Assembly: GCA_002425305.1 (NCBI GenBank)
Contig: DILZ01000076.1
Coordinates: 1-9,938, forward strand
Direction: 5' to 3'
Length of the DNA: 9,938 nt
From: Ruminococcaceae bacterium UBA5579
GTDB taxonomy: Bacteria; Bacillota; Clostridia; Oscillospirales; Ruminococcaceae
The notes beneath the pieces are model-generated. The model was not told where the DNA came from, made no database searches, and saw only the letters and a program-made list of their open reading frames with translations. Numbering within the stretch: position 1 is the stretch's first letter; the number at the start of each line of letters is the position of its first letter. Made by a program: the position numbers and the translations under genes. Shown piece after piece: positions 1-6,595 of this stretch.

Positions 1-523
1 ATAATCCAATCTCTCGCGCAGTTTGAGAAAACCTACGGCAAAGAGGGTGCGGAGATCATCGTGGATAACTGCCAATGCACCCTGTTCGGAGCGTTTGCGC
101 CCAACTCCAATGTCCCAAAATCTCGGAAAGCAAACGGTTCTCAGCGGATCAGTGTCAAGATTATCGGGAAAAGACGGCGGATCACGCTCCTTGCAGATGA
201 TCGAGCGGCCGCTCATGACCGTTGACGAGCTGAAATCCATGCCGAAAGGTCACTTCATTGTGATGAAAACAGGCTGTCACCCGATGAAAACTCGTCTCAA
301 GTTGTTCTTCAAATGGGGTATCCAATTTGAGGATGCCTATTCGATCTCTGAGAAATCCGAACGAAAGGTGCAGTATGCTGACAGCAAAGAGGTCGAAGCA
401 GCAGTGTTGGAGAGATTTCCTCTCAAACCTGTTCCGATAGAGTTTATGAACAGCTTTGAGGATATGGACGAGGACGCTGTGCCCAAAAAGCACCCGCCCA
501 AAACGCGGAAAAGAGCGACATAA
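1..523 (+). pseudogene. TraG/VirD4-type conjugation coupling protein, C-terminal fragment, frameshifted
   Basis: C-terminal end of a type IV coupling protein, the membrane ATPase that feeds relaxosome DNA to the conjugation channel. The gene enters from the left edge. Bases 1-108 read in frame 1 and give the family-like stretches IIQSLAQFEKTYGKEGAEII and TLFGAFAPNS. From about 110 the family match continues in frame 2 with QNLGKQTVLSGSVSR, SLQMIERPLM, ELKSMPKGHFIVMKTG and HPMKTRLKLFFKWGI, ending at the TAA at 521-523. Frame 1 past 108 no longer resembles the family. From memory, relatives carry about five residues between the N-S and the S-Q/K-N-L part, and only one base remains here, so a deletion of about 14 nt is the simplest explanation. 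A sequencing error is possible. The family call is strong. Whether the gene is truly dead depends on read quality. It is followed by a terminator and an integrase, which fits a decayed ICE. Confidence 0.8.
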
Positions 524-559
524 CGCATTAATCCGCGTTCCAAATAATTTTTGAAATAG

Positions 560-592
560 AAAAGCAAGTACGTTACCCGTGCTTGCTTTTTT
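560..592 (+). terminator. Rho-independent terminator after the traG remnant
   Basis: Arms 560-572 (AAAAGCAAGTACG) and 578-590 (CGTGCTTGCTTTT) pair over 13 bp with one G-U wobble around a 5-nt loop. The 3' arm runs into a T tract ending at 592. It lies 37 nt after the coupling-protein stop. Confidence 0.85.
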
Positions 593-623
593 GTTTCGCA
601 AATTCTTCAAATAAGCGAACGTG

Positions 624-656
624 ATTATAACGCGTTTTGGGACAATGCGTTATAAT
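624..656. repeat. Perfect 10-bp inverted repeat between traG remnant and integrase
   Basis: ATTATAACGC (624-633) and GCGTTATAAT (647-656) are exact reverse complements separated by 13 bp. No T tract follows, so it is unlikely to be a terminator. It could be a binding site for the recombinase or an excisionase, or an operator for the integrase gene. The rest of the 524-791 gap is A+T-rich. It holds the terminator upstream and one copy of the 12-bp direct repeat, and no convincing -35/-10 pair for the integrase. Confidence 0.6.
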
Positions 657-753
657 TTAAGAACAGCCTATCTGCTTTATTATATCACATAAAAAGTGAT
701 TTGTAAAGCCCTAATTTGAAAAAATCCCCAATAATTTAAAGGTTGAATAAGCA

Positions 754-765
754 TTTCAGCCGTCA
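754..765. repeat. 12-bp direct repeat, left copy, upstream of integrase
   Basis: TTTCAGCCGTCA lies 26 bp before the integrase start and recurs exactly at 1908-1919, four bases after the integrase stop. GAAAATC follows the left copy immediately and the right copy after 5 bp, so the similarity extends with one indel. Candidate att core or integrase arm-type site. Confidence 0.6.
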
Positions 766-791
766 GAAAATCGTAGGAAAGGAAGCAAAAA

Positions 792-1904
792 ATGAGAAAC
801 GCAATGAATATTTACAGGAGAAAAGACGGTCGGTACGAGGGACGAATTCCTCTCGGATATGACGATAAAGGCAGGATCAAGTACAAATATCTTTATTCCA
901 AAAGCCTATCCGAGCTTAAAGAGAAGATGCTTTGTGCCTATGCCGAAACGGGAAGTTCCGCAGAGAAAATCTGCGACAAAACCCTTAAAGAATTGTGCTG
1001 CGAATGGCTAGCCTCCGCGAGGCTGCGCGTAAAACATTCAAGCTATTGTTGCTATGAAAAGCTAGTAAACAAGTATATCCTGCCCTATTTTGAGAATATC
1101 CGTTATGGCGATTTGGGTACACCTATTATAAATGAGTTTGCGGATCACATGCTGAAATGCGGTAAAGTAAACGAATTTGGCGGTCTGTCCGCGAAAAGCG
1201 TACACGATATTCTTGTCGTAATGCGCTCCGTTGCGAAATATGCAGAGCAGGAATACGGATACAGAAATCCGATGCGGAACATTTCCATGCCAAAATCCGA
1301 AAGCAAAGAAGCCGAGGTTTTCAACAAGCATGAACGCGGCAAACTTCAGAATTATCTTCAAAGAAACACGACCGAAAGCAATATAGGGATACTTCTCGCA
1401 ATGTATTCGGGGCTGCGCATAGGCGAGCTGTGCGCTCTCACTTGGAACGATGTTGATTTTCGGAATGGGGTTATACACGTTTCAAAGACGGTTCAGCGTG
1501 TTTCGAAAAGTTCCGGTGGCAGCAAGACGGCGATTGAAATAACCTCTCCCAAGAGCAAGACCTCGGTAAGAGACATTCCGCTCCCTGCGCTTGTTTGCGA
1601 TATATTGAAGCAAGGCAAGCACCAGGGGAACAGCTATATTCTATCCGGCACTAATAAGCCCGTGGAGCCGCGCACCATGCAGAACCGCTTCAAGGCGGTT
1701 CTCAAGGAATGCGGTATTCGCAGCGCGAATTTTCATCTGATTCGTCACACCTATGCCACCGTTTGCATTGAAAGCGGTTTCGACGCAAAGACCGTAAGCG
1801 AGCTGCTTGGACACTCGAACGTCAACATCACGCTCAATCGATATGTTCATTCGTCAATGGAGACCAAGAAAAAGTGCGTTGACACGCTCAATCTTGTGGC
1901 GTAA
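792..1904 (+). CDS. Tyrosine recombinase/integrase, Tn916-type
   Basis: Site-specific recombinase of the tyrosine family, expected to cut and rejoin att sites to integrate or excise a mobile element. The layout is complete for 370 aa. An N-terminal beta-rich arm-binding part (IYRRKDGRYEGRI) is followed by a SAM-like core-binding domain of about residues 62-170 and a C-terminal catalytic domain. All catalytic residues are visible: R209 in GLRIGE, probably K256 in the hairpin SPKSKTSVR, H315 and R318 in HLIRH, H341 in LLGHSN, and nucleophile Y351 in NRYVH. The start at 792 is supported by AGGAAAGGAAG just upstream. A second ATG at 804 is less well placed. No excisionase gene is seen beside it. 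The neighbouring coupling-protein remnant and flanking 12-bp repeats suggest it belongs to an ICE or a smaller integrative element. It appears intact. Confidence 0.92.
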   Translation: MRNAMNIYRRKDGRYEGRIPLGYDDKGRIKYKYLYSKSLSELKEKMLCAYAETGSSAEKICDKTLKELCCEWLASARLRVKHSSYCCYEKLVNKYILPYFENIRYGDLGTPIINEFADHMLKCGKVNEFGGLSAKSVHDILVVMRSVAKYAEQEYGYRNPMRNISMPKSESKEAEVFNKHERGKLQNYLQRNTTESNIGILLAMYSGLRIGELCALTWNDVDFRNGVIHVSKTVQRVSKSSGGSKTAIEITSPKSKTSVRDIPLPALVCDILKQGKHQGNSYILSGTNKPVEPRTMQNRFKAVLKECGIRSANFHLIRHTYATVCIESGFDAKTVSELLGHSNVNITLNRYVHSSMETKKKCVDTLNLVA

Positions 1905-1907
1905 ATC

Positions 1908-1919
1908 TTTCAGCCGTCA
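1908..1919. repeat. 12-bp direct repeat, right copy, after integrase
   Basis: Exact second copy of TTTCAGCCGTCA (first at 754-765), beginning 4 bp after the integrase stop codon, so the two copies bracket the gene closely. Confidence 0.6.
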
Positions 1920-1951
1920 TGCACGAAAATCCGGCAAACGAGAAAACCGCG

Positions 1952-1978
1952 CCACAATGCAGTTTTTGTGGACTTTTT
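1952..1978 (+). terminator. Possible weak terminator after integrase
   Basis: CCACAA (1952-1957) pairs with TTGTGG (1966-1971) around an 8-nt loop, and ACTTTTT follows. The stem is only 6 bp, so this is tentative. The rest of the 1905-2056 gap is A+T-rich with no reading frame I can support. Confidence 0.4.
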
Positions 1979-2056
1979 ACCTGTATTTGAAGAATTTGCG
2001 AAAGTCTCTTTCTACCTTTGTATTTTATATTATAACCTATTCTGTGAAGTTATGTA

Positions 2057-2085
2057 TTGATTTTACAGGATTTATATGGTATAAT
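2057..2085 (+). promoter_or_regulatory. Promoter of agrAC, extended -10
   Basis: TTGATT (2057-2062), a 17-bp spacer and a perfect TATAAT (2080-2085). TG one base before the -10 makes it an extended -10 element. The agrA start is 24 bp downstream, with AGGCGG (2095-2100) as ribosome binding site. The near-consensus form suggests steady sigma-A expression of the sensor pair. Confidence 0.8.
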
Positions 2086-2108
2086 ATTAGGCAAAGGCGG
2101 GTGATATT

Positions 2109-2825
2109 ATGATTAGGGTTGCGGTTTGTGATGATATTCACGAAGCGGTTTCGGAGATAACCGGATATTTGATGGAATATCAGCAATTAAAGAACCTAAG
2201 GCTTGATATAACCTCCTTCTTCAATGCGGAGGATCTGTGGGAACATCTCAAATCAAATCATTGTGACCTCATAATTCTTGATATTGAACTTGTTAAGATG
2301 AATGGAGTTGAACTCGGTCATCTGATCAGGACGGAGTTGGATGATCACATTACGAGTATAATATACATTTCCGCATTGGATACATACTACAAGCAGCTTT
2401 ATGATGTACAGCCTCTGAATTTCCTGCCAAAACCCATTGACAAGCAAAAGCTGTTTGATATGATTGATCTGGCGATTCGTCTTTTAGATGATAAGAATCA
2501 TATCTTCGCTTTCAAAGATAAAAATGGTTCGCACAGGCTCAGAATAAAGGAAATATTATATTTTGAGAGCTTTGCGCATGATCTGAAAATTGTTGCCGCA
2601 AACGAAAATTATGAATTCAGAGCAAGTATGTCGGAAATAATGGACGAGCTGTCCGATTTTGGATTTATGCAGGTTCACCGTTCATATATCGTAAATTACG
2701 ATCAAATCAAATCCATTAAATACGAGGAACTGATCATGGCAAACGGTGACGCGATACCCATCAGCAGGAACAAAAGAAAGGAGACCCGAGAGGCTCTAAT
2801 GAGATTTGGAGGAGAAAGGCTATGA
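2109..2825 (+). CDS. agrA: AgrA-type response regulator, REC plus LytTR
   Basis: Response regulator of a peptide quorum-sensing circuit. The receiver domain (about 1-125) has the acidic pair D8/D9, phospho-acceptor D58 in LIILDIE, a switch serine S88 and K108 in LPKP. The C-terminal LytTR DNA-binding domain (about 135-235) shows LRIKEILYFES, VHRSYIVNYDQI and ISRNKRKE, the usual conserved strands and basic patch. The length of 238 aa is typical. Phosphorylation by the adjacent AgrC should promote binding to paired direct repeats, and such a pair lies at 4153-4187 before agrD. The stop overlaps the agrC start by 4 nt (ATGA), implying coupled translation. LytTR regulators of bacteriocin systems are close relatives, but the adjacent agrC, agrD and agrB make AgrA the best call. 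Confidence 0.93.
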   Translation: MIRVAVCDDIHEAVSEITGYLMEYQQLKNLRLDITSFFNAEDLWEHLKSNHCDLIILDIELVKMNGVELGHLIRTELDDHITSIIYISALDTYYKQLYDVQPLNFLPKPIDKQKLFDMIDLAIRLLDDKNHIFAFKDKNGSHRLRIKEILYFESFAHDLKIVAANENYEFRASMSEIMDELSDFGFMQVHRSYIVNYDQIKSIKYEELIMANGDAIPISRNKRKETREALMRFGGERL

Positions 2826-4102
2826 GGTCATTTACCTTATATAACATAACCTACCTGTTTTCGCAAGCGTTAGGAGTCTTCGCTTTATATAAGCTGATGA
2901 AAGCCTTTTTTGAAGAGATAAAGGTGAAAAAAGTCATAGAAACAGTTTCATTTATTGGATATTACCTATTGACTTCATCCGTCTATTTGATTTTAAATAA
3001 TCCGCTTGTAAACTTCGTTGTTAATATTACGGCGATTTTCTCTTTGACTTTTCTATACGCTTCATCATTAAAGAAAAGGGCTTTGGTCGGTTTATTGGTA
3101 TACGTCTTTAACGCCTGTACGGAGATGATGGTAGTTACTTTAACAGGATATATTAATTTTCCCATAACAGAAGCAAATAATTACAATTCCATATTTGGAG
3201 CTGTTGCGGCAAACGTCCTGTTGTTTATTGTGTCAATGACAGCGAGCAGCTTCAAAAGTATAAAGAGCGGCGCAGCGTTGCCCAAAGCGTATTGGGCAGC
3301 TCTCTTTGCGGTTCCCGTTTCATCATTGTATATTCTTGCAATGTTGTTTCGGTCTAACGGACTTTCGGTTTATGAGGTCTCATCATCCGTAGTTGCGATT
3401 TTGATTGTGAACTTTATGGTGTTTATTTTGTTCGACAGAATATCTTTGCTTTACAAAGAGAGACAGGAAAGCGCTTTGATCAGGCAGCAAAACGAATATT
3501 ACGCGAATCAGCTTTTGTTGGTGGAAGATCTGCACCAAGCAACGAGTAAATTGCGGCACGATATCAAAAACCATTTGTTGACTATAAACTCGTATCTTGA
3601 GGAAAGTAATATTGATGAAGCGCAAAAACACATTTCAAGCATTATCGGCGTGTATCAAGGCAAGGCTGAAGTGGTTCATACGGGATTTCCGGCTGTAGAT
3701 GGATTGTTAAACTTCAAGCTCCGGTCGGTATCAGATCTGGGAATAAAAATAAATATAAAAGCGGATTTGCCGTCGGACTTCAATTTTTCTCCGTTTGATT
3801 TAACCGTTATCCTGGGAAATTTGATCGACAATGCCTTGCAAGCTGTTTCACAGGTTGAAAAAGACAGATTTATAGACCTGCGAATGAAATGCTCAAAGGG
3901 CATGTTGATTATAAAAATATCGAATCCGTATAAAACCGCTGTGAAAAAAGAAAGAGGGAAGATCGTCACAACAAAGGCGGATAAGGAAAATCACGGTTGG
4001 GGCTTAAGGAATGTTGACGAGGTGTTGGAAAAATATAACGGGACATCGAAAATTGACGATGATGACGTTTTTACGGTTACCGTTGCATTATATACAGAAT
4101 AA
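2822..4102 (+). CDS. agrC: AgrC-type membrane sensor histidine kinase
   Basis: Receptor kinase expected to sense the extracellular cyclic peptide made from AgrD. The first 205 residues are strongly hydrophobic, with about six or seven membrane segments (near 5-28, 40-58, 62-82, 86-108, 123-142, 157-177 and 186-204), as in AgrC. The cytoplasmic part has the dimerisation helix with phospho-acceptor H246 in KLRHDIKNHLL. An ATPase domain of the GHKL type follows, with N-box LGNLIDNALQAV (N333, N337) and a G-box HGWGLRNV. The length of 426 aa is normal. GGAGGAG at 2808-2814 is a strong ribosome binding site inside the end of agrA. No truncation is visible. The gene is followed at once by a terminator, so agrAC forms one unit separate from agrDB. 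Confidence 0.93.
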   Translation: MRSFTLYNITYLFSQALGVFALYKLMKAFFEEIKVKKVIETVSFIGYYLLTSSVYLILNNPLVNFVVNITAIFSLTFLYASSLKKRALVGLLVYVFNACTEMMVVTLTGYINFPITEANNYNSIFGAVAANVLLFIVSMTASSFKSIKSGAALPKAYWAALFAVPVSSLYILAMLFRSNGLSVYEVSSSVVAILIVNFMVFILFDRISLLYKERQESALIRQQNEYYANQLLLVEDLHQATSKLRHDIKNHLLTINSYLEESNIDEAQKHISSIIGVYQGKAEVVHTGFPAVDGLLNFKLRSVSDLGIKINIKADLPSDFNFSPFDLTVILGNLIDNALQAVSQVEKDRFIDLRMKCSKGMLIIKISNPYKTAVKKERGKIVTTKADKENHGWGLRNVDEVLEKYNGTSKIDDDDVFTVTVALYTE

Positions 4103-4113
4103 AATATAACCGA

Positions 4114-4153
4114 AAGGCTCGCGGGACGGCACACCCCCGCGAGCCTTATTTTT
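4114..4153 (+). terminator. Rho-independent terminator of agrAC
   Basis: A perfect 12-bp stem, AAGGCTCGCGGG (4114-4125) with CCCGCGAGCCTT (4136-4147), a 10-nt loop and ATTTTT after it. It lies 11 nt past the agrC stop and separates agrAC from agrDB. Confidence 0.93.
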
Positions 4154-4187
4154 ACCGTTCGTGCCATATTTATATACATTTCGTGCC
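4153..4187. promoter_or_regulatory. Putative AgrA (LytTR) binding site, two direct repeats
   Basis: TACCGTTCGTGCC (4153-4165) and TACATTTCGTGCC (4175-4187) match at 11 of 13 positions and start 22 bp apart, two helical turns. LytTR regulators are known to bind pairs of 9-bp direct repeats with 12-13 bp between them upstream of the -35. The second repeat ends 7 bp before the -35 of agrDB. This fits positive autoregulation by AgrA. Binding itself is inferred. Confidence 0.75.
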
Positions 4188-4194
4188 AACCCTA

Positions 4195-4224
4195 TTGACA
4201 TATCGATGTCGGATAATGTAAAAT
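4195..4224 (+). promoter_or_regulatory. Promoter of agrDB
   Basis: TTGACA (4195-4200), an 18-bp spacer and TAAAAT (4219-4224). The spacer is one base longer than ideal, which would fit a promoter that needs an activator, as known for agr promoters. TCGATGT (4203-4209) and ACATCGA (4226-4232) form a 7-bp inverted repeat across the spacer and -10. AAAGGA (4243-4248) serves agrD. Confidence 0.75.
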
Positions 4225-4258
4225 AACATCGAAAACTTATAGAAAGGACTTTACTACC

Positions 4259-4417
4259 ATGGAAAACAGCAAAAACAAATCCAAAAAGAGCGTTGCCAAA
4301 AAGGCGATTGCTGCGGCTGCGAAAATGGCAACGACGGTCAATGTAAACTCGGCATGTGCGTTTGTTATTCATCAGCCGAAATTGCCTAAAGACGCTAAAA
4401 AGCTTCGCAAATTCTGA
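4259..4417 (+). CDS. agrD: AgrD-type cyclic peptide pheromone precursor
   Basis: A 52-residue precursor of an autoinducing peptide. It has a lysine-rich, alanine-rich N-terminal helix (about 5-25), then NVNSACAFVI, then HQPKLPKDAKKLRKF. The sequence S-A-C-x-x-x-x-H-Q-P-x-x-P-K matches clostridial AgrD. By comparison with the C. perfringens precursor as I recall it, the signal would be a five-residue thiolactone from C33 to I37 (C-A-F-V-I), with AgrB cutting between I37 and H38. AAAGGA ten bases upstream supports the ATG at 4259. The stop is 2 nt before agrB. Odd point: the tail after the ring is strongly basic, whereas the known AgrD tails I recall are mostly acidic. Ring size and N-terminal tail are inferred. 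Confidence 0.9.
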   Translation: MENSKNKSKKSVAKKAIAAAAKMATTVNVNSACAFVIHQPKLPKDAKKLRKF

Positions 4418-4419
4418 TC

Positions 4420-5016
4420 ATGAGATTACTTGCAAGGCTTTCGCAGAGGATCGGTAACGACCTTGTGCGCAGCAGCGTGGTTAAAGCGGAGGAAGTTGAG
4501 ATATATATATACGGTATAAATCAAATACTGGTGTCTGTTCTTAACATATCCTCCGCTTTAATTATCGGGCTGATTTTTGGAACACTTCTCGAAGTTACGG
4601 TGTTCATGGCGGCGTATATTCCACTTAGGTCATTCGCCGGCGGGTATCATGCCAAAACGCCGTTACGGTGTTACATATATTCGTTGATTATGCTTGTTAT
4701 CGTTTCAATGGGATTGAAATATCTTTCTTTGGCGATAGGGGTGTACTATGTCACCCTATTGATATCGGTGCTGATCGTGCTTGTGCTTTCGCCCGTAGAA
4801 GATAAAAATAAGCCGTTGGACGATTTGGAATATAAAGTTTATAAGAAACGCGCAATAATAATCGCGGCAGCTGAGCTTGCGATTTCTATTATGCTTAAGC
4901 TGATAGGGTTAGACAATTTGTTTGTTGCTACGGTATATTCGTTCGCGGCGTTAAGCTTTATGCTTACTATAGGCGCGATAAAAAACGCTCTTAAATCGAA
5001 AAATAAACTTGATTGA
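4420..5016 (+). CDS. agrB: AgrB-type membrane peptidase for pheromone maturation
   Basis: Integral membrane cysteine protease that cuts the C-terminal tail of AgrD and forms the thiolactone ring. The family signature RSFAGGYHAKTPLRC is present, with catalytic H77 and C84, seven residues apart as in the family. Several hydrophobic segments (about 36-68, 86-123, 146-165 and 168-188) fit the polytopic topology. The length of 198 aa is normal. It starts 2 nt after the agrD stop. No clear Shine-Dalgarno sequence precedes it, so translation probably depends on coupling to agrD. Here agrB follows agrD, whereas in the classical operon it comes first. The hairpin after it has no T tract, so the end of the transcript is unclear. 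Confidence 0.95.
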   Translation: MRLLARLSQRIGNDLVRSSVVKAEEVEIYIYGINQILVSVLNISSALIIGLIFGTLLEVTVFMAAYIPLRSFAGGYHAKTPLRCYIYSLIMLVIVSMGLKYLSLAIGVYYVTLLISVLIVLVLSPVEDKNKPLDDLEYKVYKKRAIIIAAAELAISIMLKLIGLDNLFVATVYSFAALSFMLTIGAIKNALKSKNKLD

Positions 5017-5044
5017 AATCAGCACTACAAAAATGTTGGTTTCA
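5014..5044 (+). other. Weak hairpin at end of agrB
   Basis: GAAATCAGC (5015-5023) can pair with GTTGGTTTC (5035-5043) using two G-U wobbles, with T5014/A5044 extending the stem, around an 11-nt loop. No T tract follows. It could be a poor terminator or a 3' end stabiliser. Confidence 0.3.
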
Positions 5045-5057
5045 GAACAATAAAGAC

Positions 5058-5086
5058 TTGACTTTTGCTGTGGTATGTGGTATTGT
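5058..5086 (+). promoter_or_regulatory. Promoter of the putative immunity-effector pair
   Basis: TTGACT (5058-5063), a 17-bp spacer and TATTGT (5081-5086), with TG one base before the -10. It gives a leader of about 70 nt that holds a small hairpin, ATCGTC (5106-5111) with GACGAT (5116-5121). GGGAGG (5151-5156) is the ribosome binding site of the next gene. I see no paired LytTR repeats upstream of this promoter. Confidence 0.6.
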
Positions 5087-5161
5087 TTGTATGATAGATG
5101 AAAGTATCGTCGGCAGACGATTTCTTTAATCCAAATCTTATATGAACTTTGGGAGGACACT

Positions 5162-6595
5162 ATGGGAAAGTTTTTTACGGCACTGCACATTAAGAGTAAC
5201 AGCAAAGATCAGTTTGTAAAAATGTTTACGCAGCTTATGAAGAAGGACGGGTATGTTACGTGCTCGGAAAATGAAGCTGCGCTTTCGTATGCGGCGACAT
5301 TCTCGGAGGGTGGTTGGGTCACGCTGTCCAACGGAGACGACAGCGTGGGCGAGCTTACAAAGCTGTCGGCGAAAATCGCAAGGGATATGAAAACCTCGTG
5401 CTTTACCACAGAGGCGGTTGACAGCGACTTCGCGATACTTGAGCTTCACGCGCCGAACGGCAGGACAAGCAGGATCGTCGTGGGCGACGGCGAGGGTTAT
5501 GGAGTGGAAAAAGCGTCGTTCTCCGCCGACGATTGGAAGCCGCTTCTTCAAAACGGCGACATTGAGAAATTCCTTGCGGTAATAGGACAGGACAGCACTT
5601 TTGTCGAGGATGATTTGGTGGAAATCGGCAACTTGTTCGGCATATCGGGCTTTGCAATAACTGCCGATCATGATGAGCTCTCCGGGAACGATGGCGCGTT
5701 TGAGTTGTCGTTCAAGAAAGCGGCGGAGAAAAAGATCGCGTTTAACGCCGCATTTGTCAAGGTGTTTGGAGAGGCTCTTGAACCGCATGGTTTCAAGAGG
5801 ATCAAGTATAAGTACCCCTGTTTTGTGCGGATAGTGGGGGATGAAATAATCCAAATTATAACATATATGAAAATGAAAGGACATCCTTTTGTTGATGGTT
5901 ATGAGAGGACTGACTGCAGTCAGTATGATATAGTATGCAAGGTTGAAACGGTTTACAGCACGGAAATAGAACTTCCAACCAAAAATTTTGAAAAATATTC
6001 GAGTTATTTAGGTAAGAGGGAAATATATGGAAGAGAACATATGTTCGATCTTGATAAAAACTACTGGAAGAAAGCAGTTAAATATTTCCCTCACAAATCT
6101 GGAGACGAAAAACTAACGATCAGCGGTCTTGAGGAGGCAATTGATTTGACAAAACAGATATTACTCCCTGCCCTAGATGGCGTCACTGACCTTAAATCGT
6201 TTTTGGAGTATATTTACAAATTTTATGGAACACCATTTTTAGATTATAATCCCGGTCACTATGATCATTTAAACCAATATGACGGACTTGTGCGGATCAA
6301 GGTCGATACTTGTGAGAGTTTTCTTAAACGTGATGAAGAATACAGATTGCGTGGATTTGACCGGTCTGACAAGGTCAATAAAGTTAATTGTGCAAAAGAC
6401 CCAGAAAAGCTCGCCCATTATCTTGGAAAAGTAGACAAAGAACGAAATGAATATATATCCAAACACGAGGAGAGGGAATTATTTACCAAACAGATGTTTG
6501 GTGACAAGGAATGGTGCGAGAAAGCATTTGAAGAACTAGAACGCCGAAAAGCGGCGAATATTGAAACACTTAAAGGCTATGGAGTGGAATTATAA
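5162..6595 (+). CDS. Two-part protein with DUF4304-like C-terminal half, candidate immunity protein
   Basis: No signal peptide or membrane segment is visible, so this 477-aa protein is probably cytoplasmic. Residues 1-180 form a domain I do not recognise by name, with features such as MKKDGYVTCSENEA and VDSDFAILEL. From about 193 a second part begins with FNAAFVKVFGEALEPHGFK and FVRIVGDEIIQIITYMK, which resembles DUF4304-type proteins. The C-terminus (from about 400) is highly charged and probably helical. GGGAGG 5 nt before ATG 5162 fixes the start. Base composition changes inside the gene: hand counts give 67 G+C of 120 at 5341-5460 but 38 of 120 at 5941-6060, so the C-terminal half looks recently replaced. 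It stands 39 nt before a secreted effector-like gene, which makes immunity a reasonable but unproven role. DUF4304 itself has no settled function that I know of. Confidence 0.55.
   Translation: MGKFFTALHIKSNSKDQFVKMFTQLMKKDGYVTCSENEAALSYAATFSEGGWVTLSNGDDSVGELTKLSAKIARDMKTSCFTTEAVDSDFAILELHAPNGRTSRIVVGDGEGYGVEKASFSADDWKPLLQNGDIEKFLAVIGQDSTFVEDDLVEIGNLFGISGFAITADHDELSGNDGAFELSFKKAAEKKIAFNAAFVKVFGEALEPHGFKRIKYKYPCFVRIVGDEIIQIITYMKMKGHPFVDGYERTDCSQYDIVCKVETVYSTEIELPTKNFEKYSSYLGKREIYGREHMFDLDKNYWKKAVKYFPHKSGDEKLTISGLEEAIDLTKQILLPALDGVTDLKSFLEYIYKFYGTPFLDYNPGHYDHLNQYDGLVRIKVDTCESFLKRDEEYRLRGFDRSDKVNKVNCAKDPEKLAHYLGKVDKERNEYISKHEERELFTKQMFGDKEWCEKAFEELERRKAANIETLKGYGVEL

Noticed and set aside
23..523. 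A separate 166-aa gene starting at a TTG codon
   Set aside because: There is no ribosome binding site, and residues before about 30 are out-of-frame reading of the coupling protein. Only the part after base 110 matches the family, so it is the downstream half of a frameshifted gene.
2013..2042. Possible LytTR repeats before agrA (TACCTTTGT and AACCTATTC, 21 bp apart)
   Set aside because: Only about 5 or 6 of 9 positions agree and the distance to the -35 differs from the agrDB site. In an A+T-rich stretch this is within chance.
5010..5062. A LytTR half-site (AATGTTGGT at 5032-5040) before the 5162 gene
   Set aside because: No partner is found 21-23 bp on either side, so the paired arrangement needed for this regulator class is missing.
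5138..5884. A 248-codon open frame on the - strand
   Set aside because: It lies over the 5162-6595 gene, which has a good start site, promoter and recognisable domain. The - strand product has no recognisable motif and tracks the G+C-rich half only.
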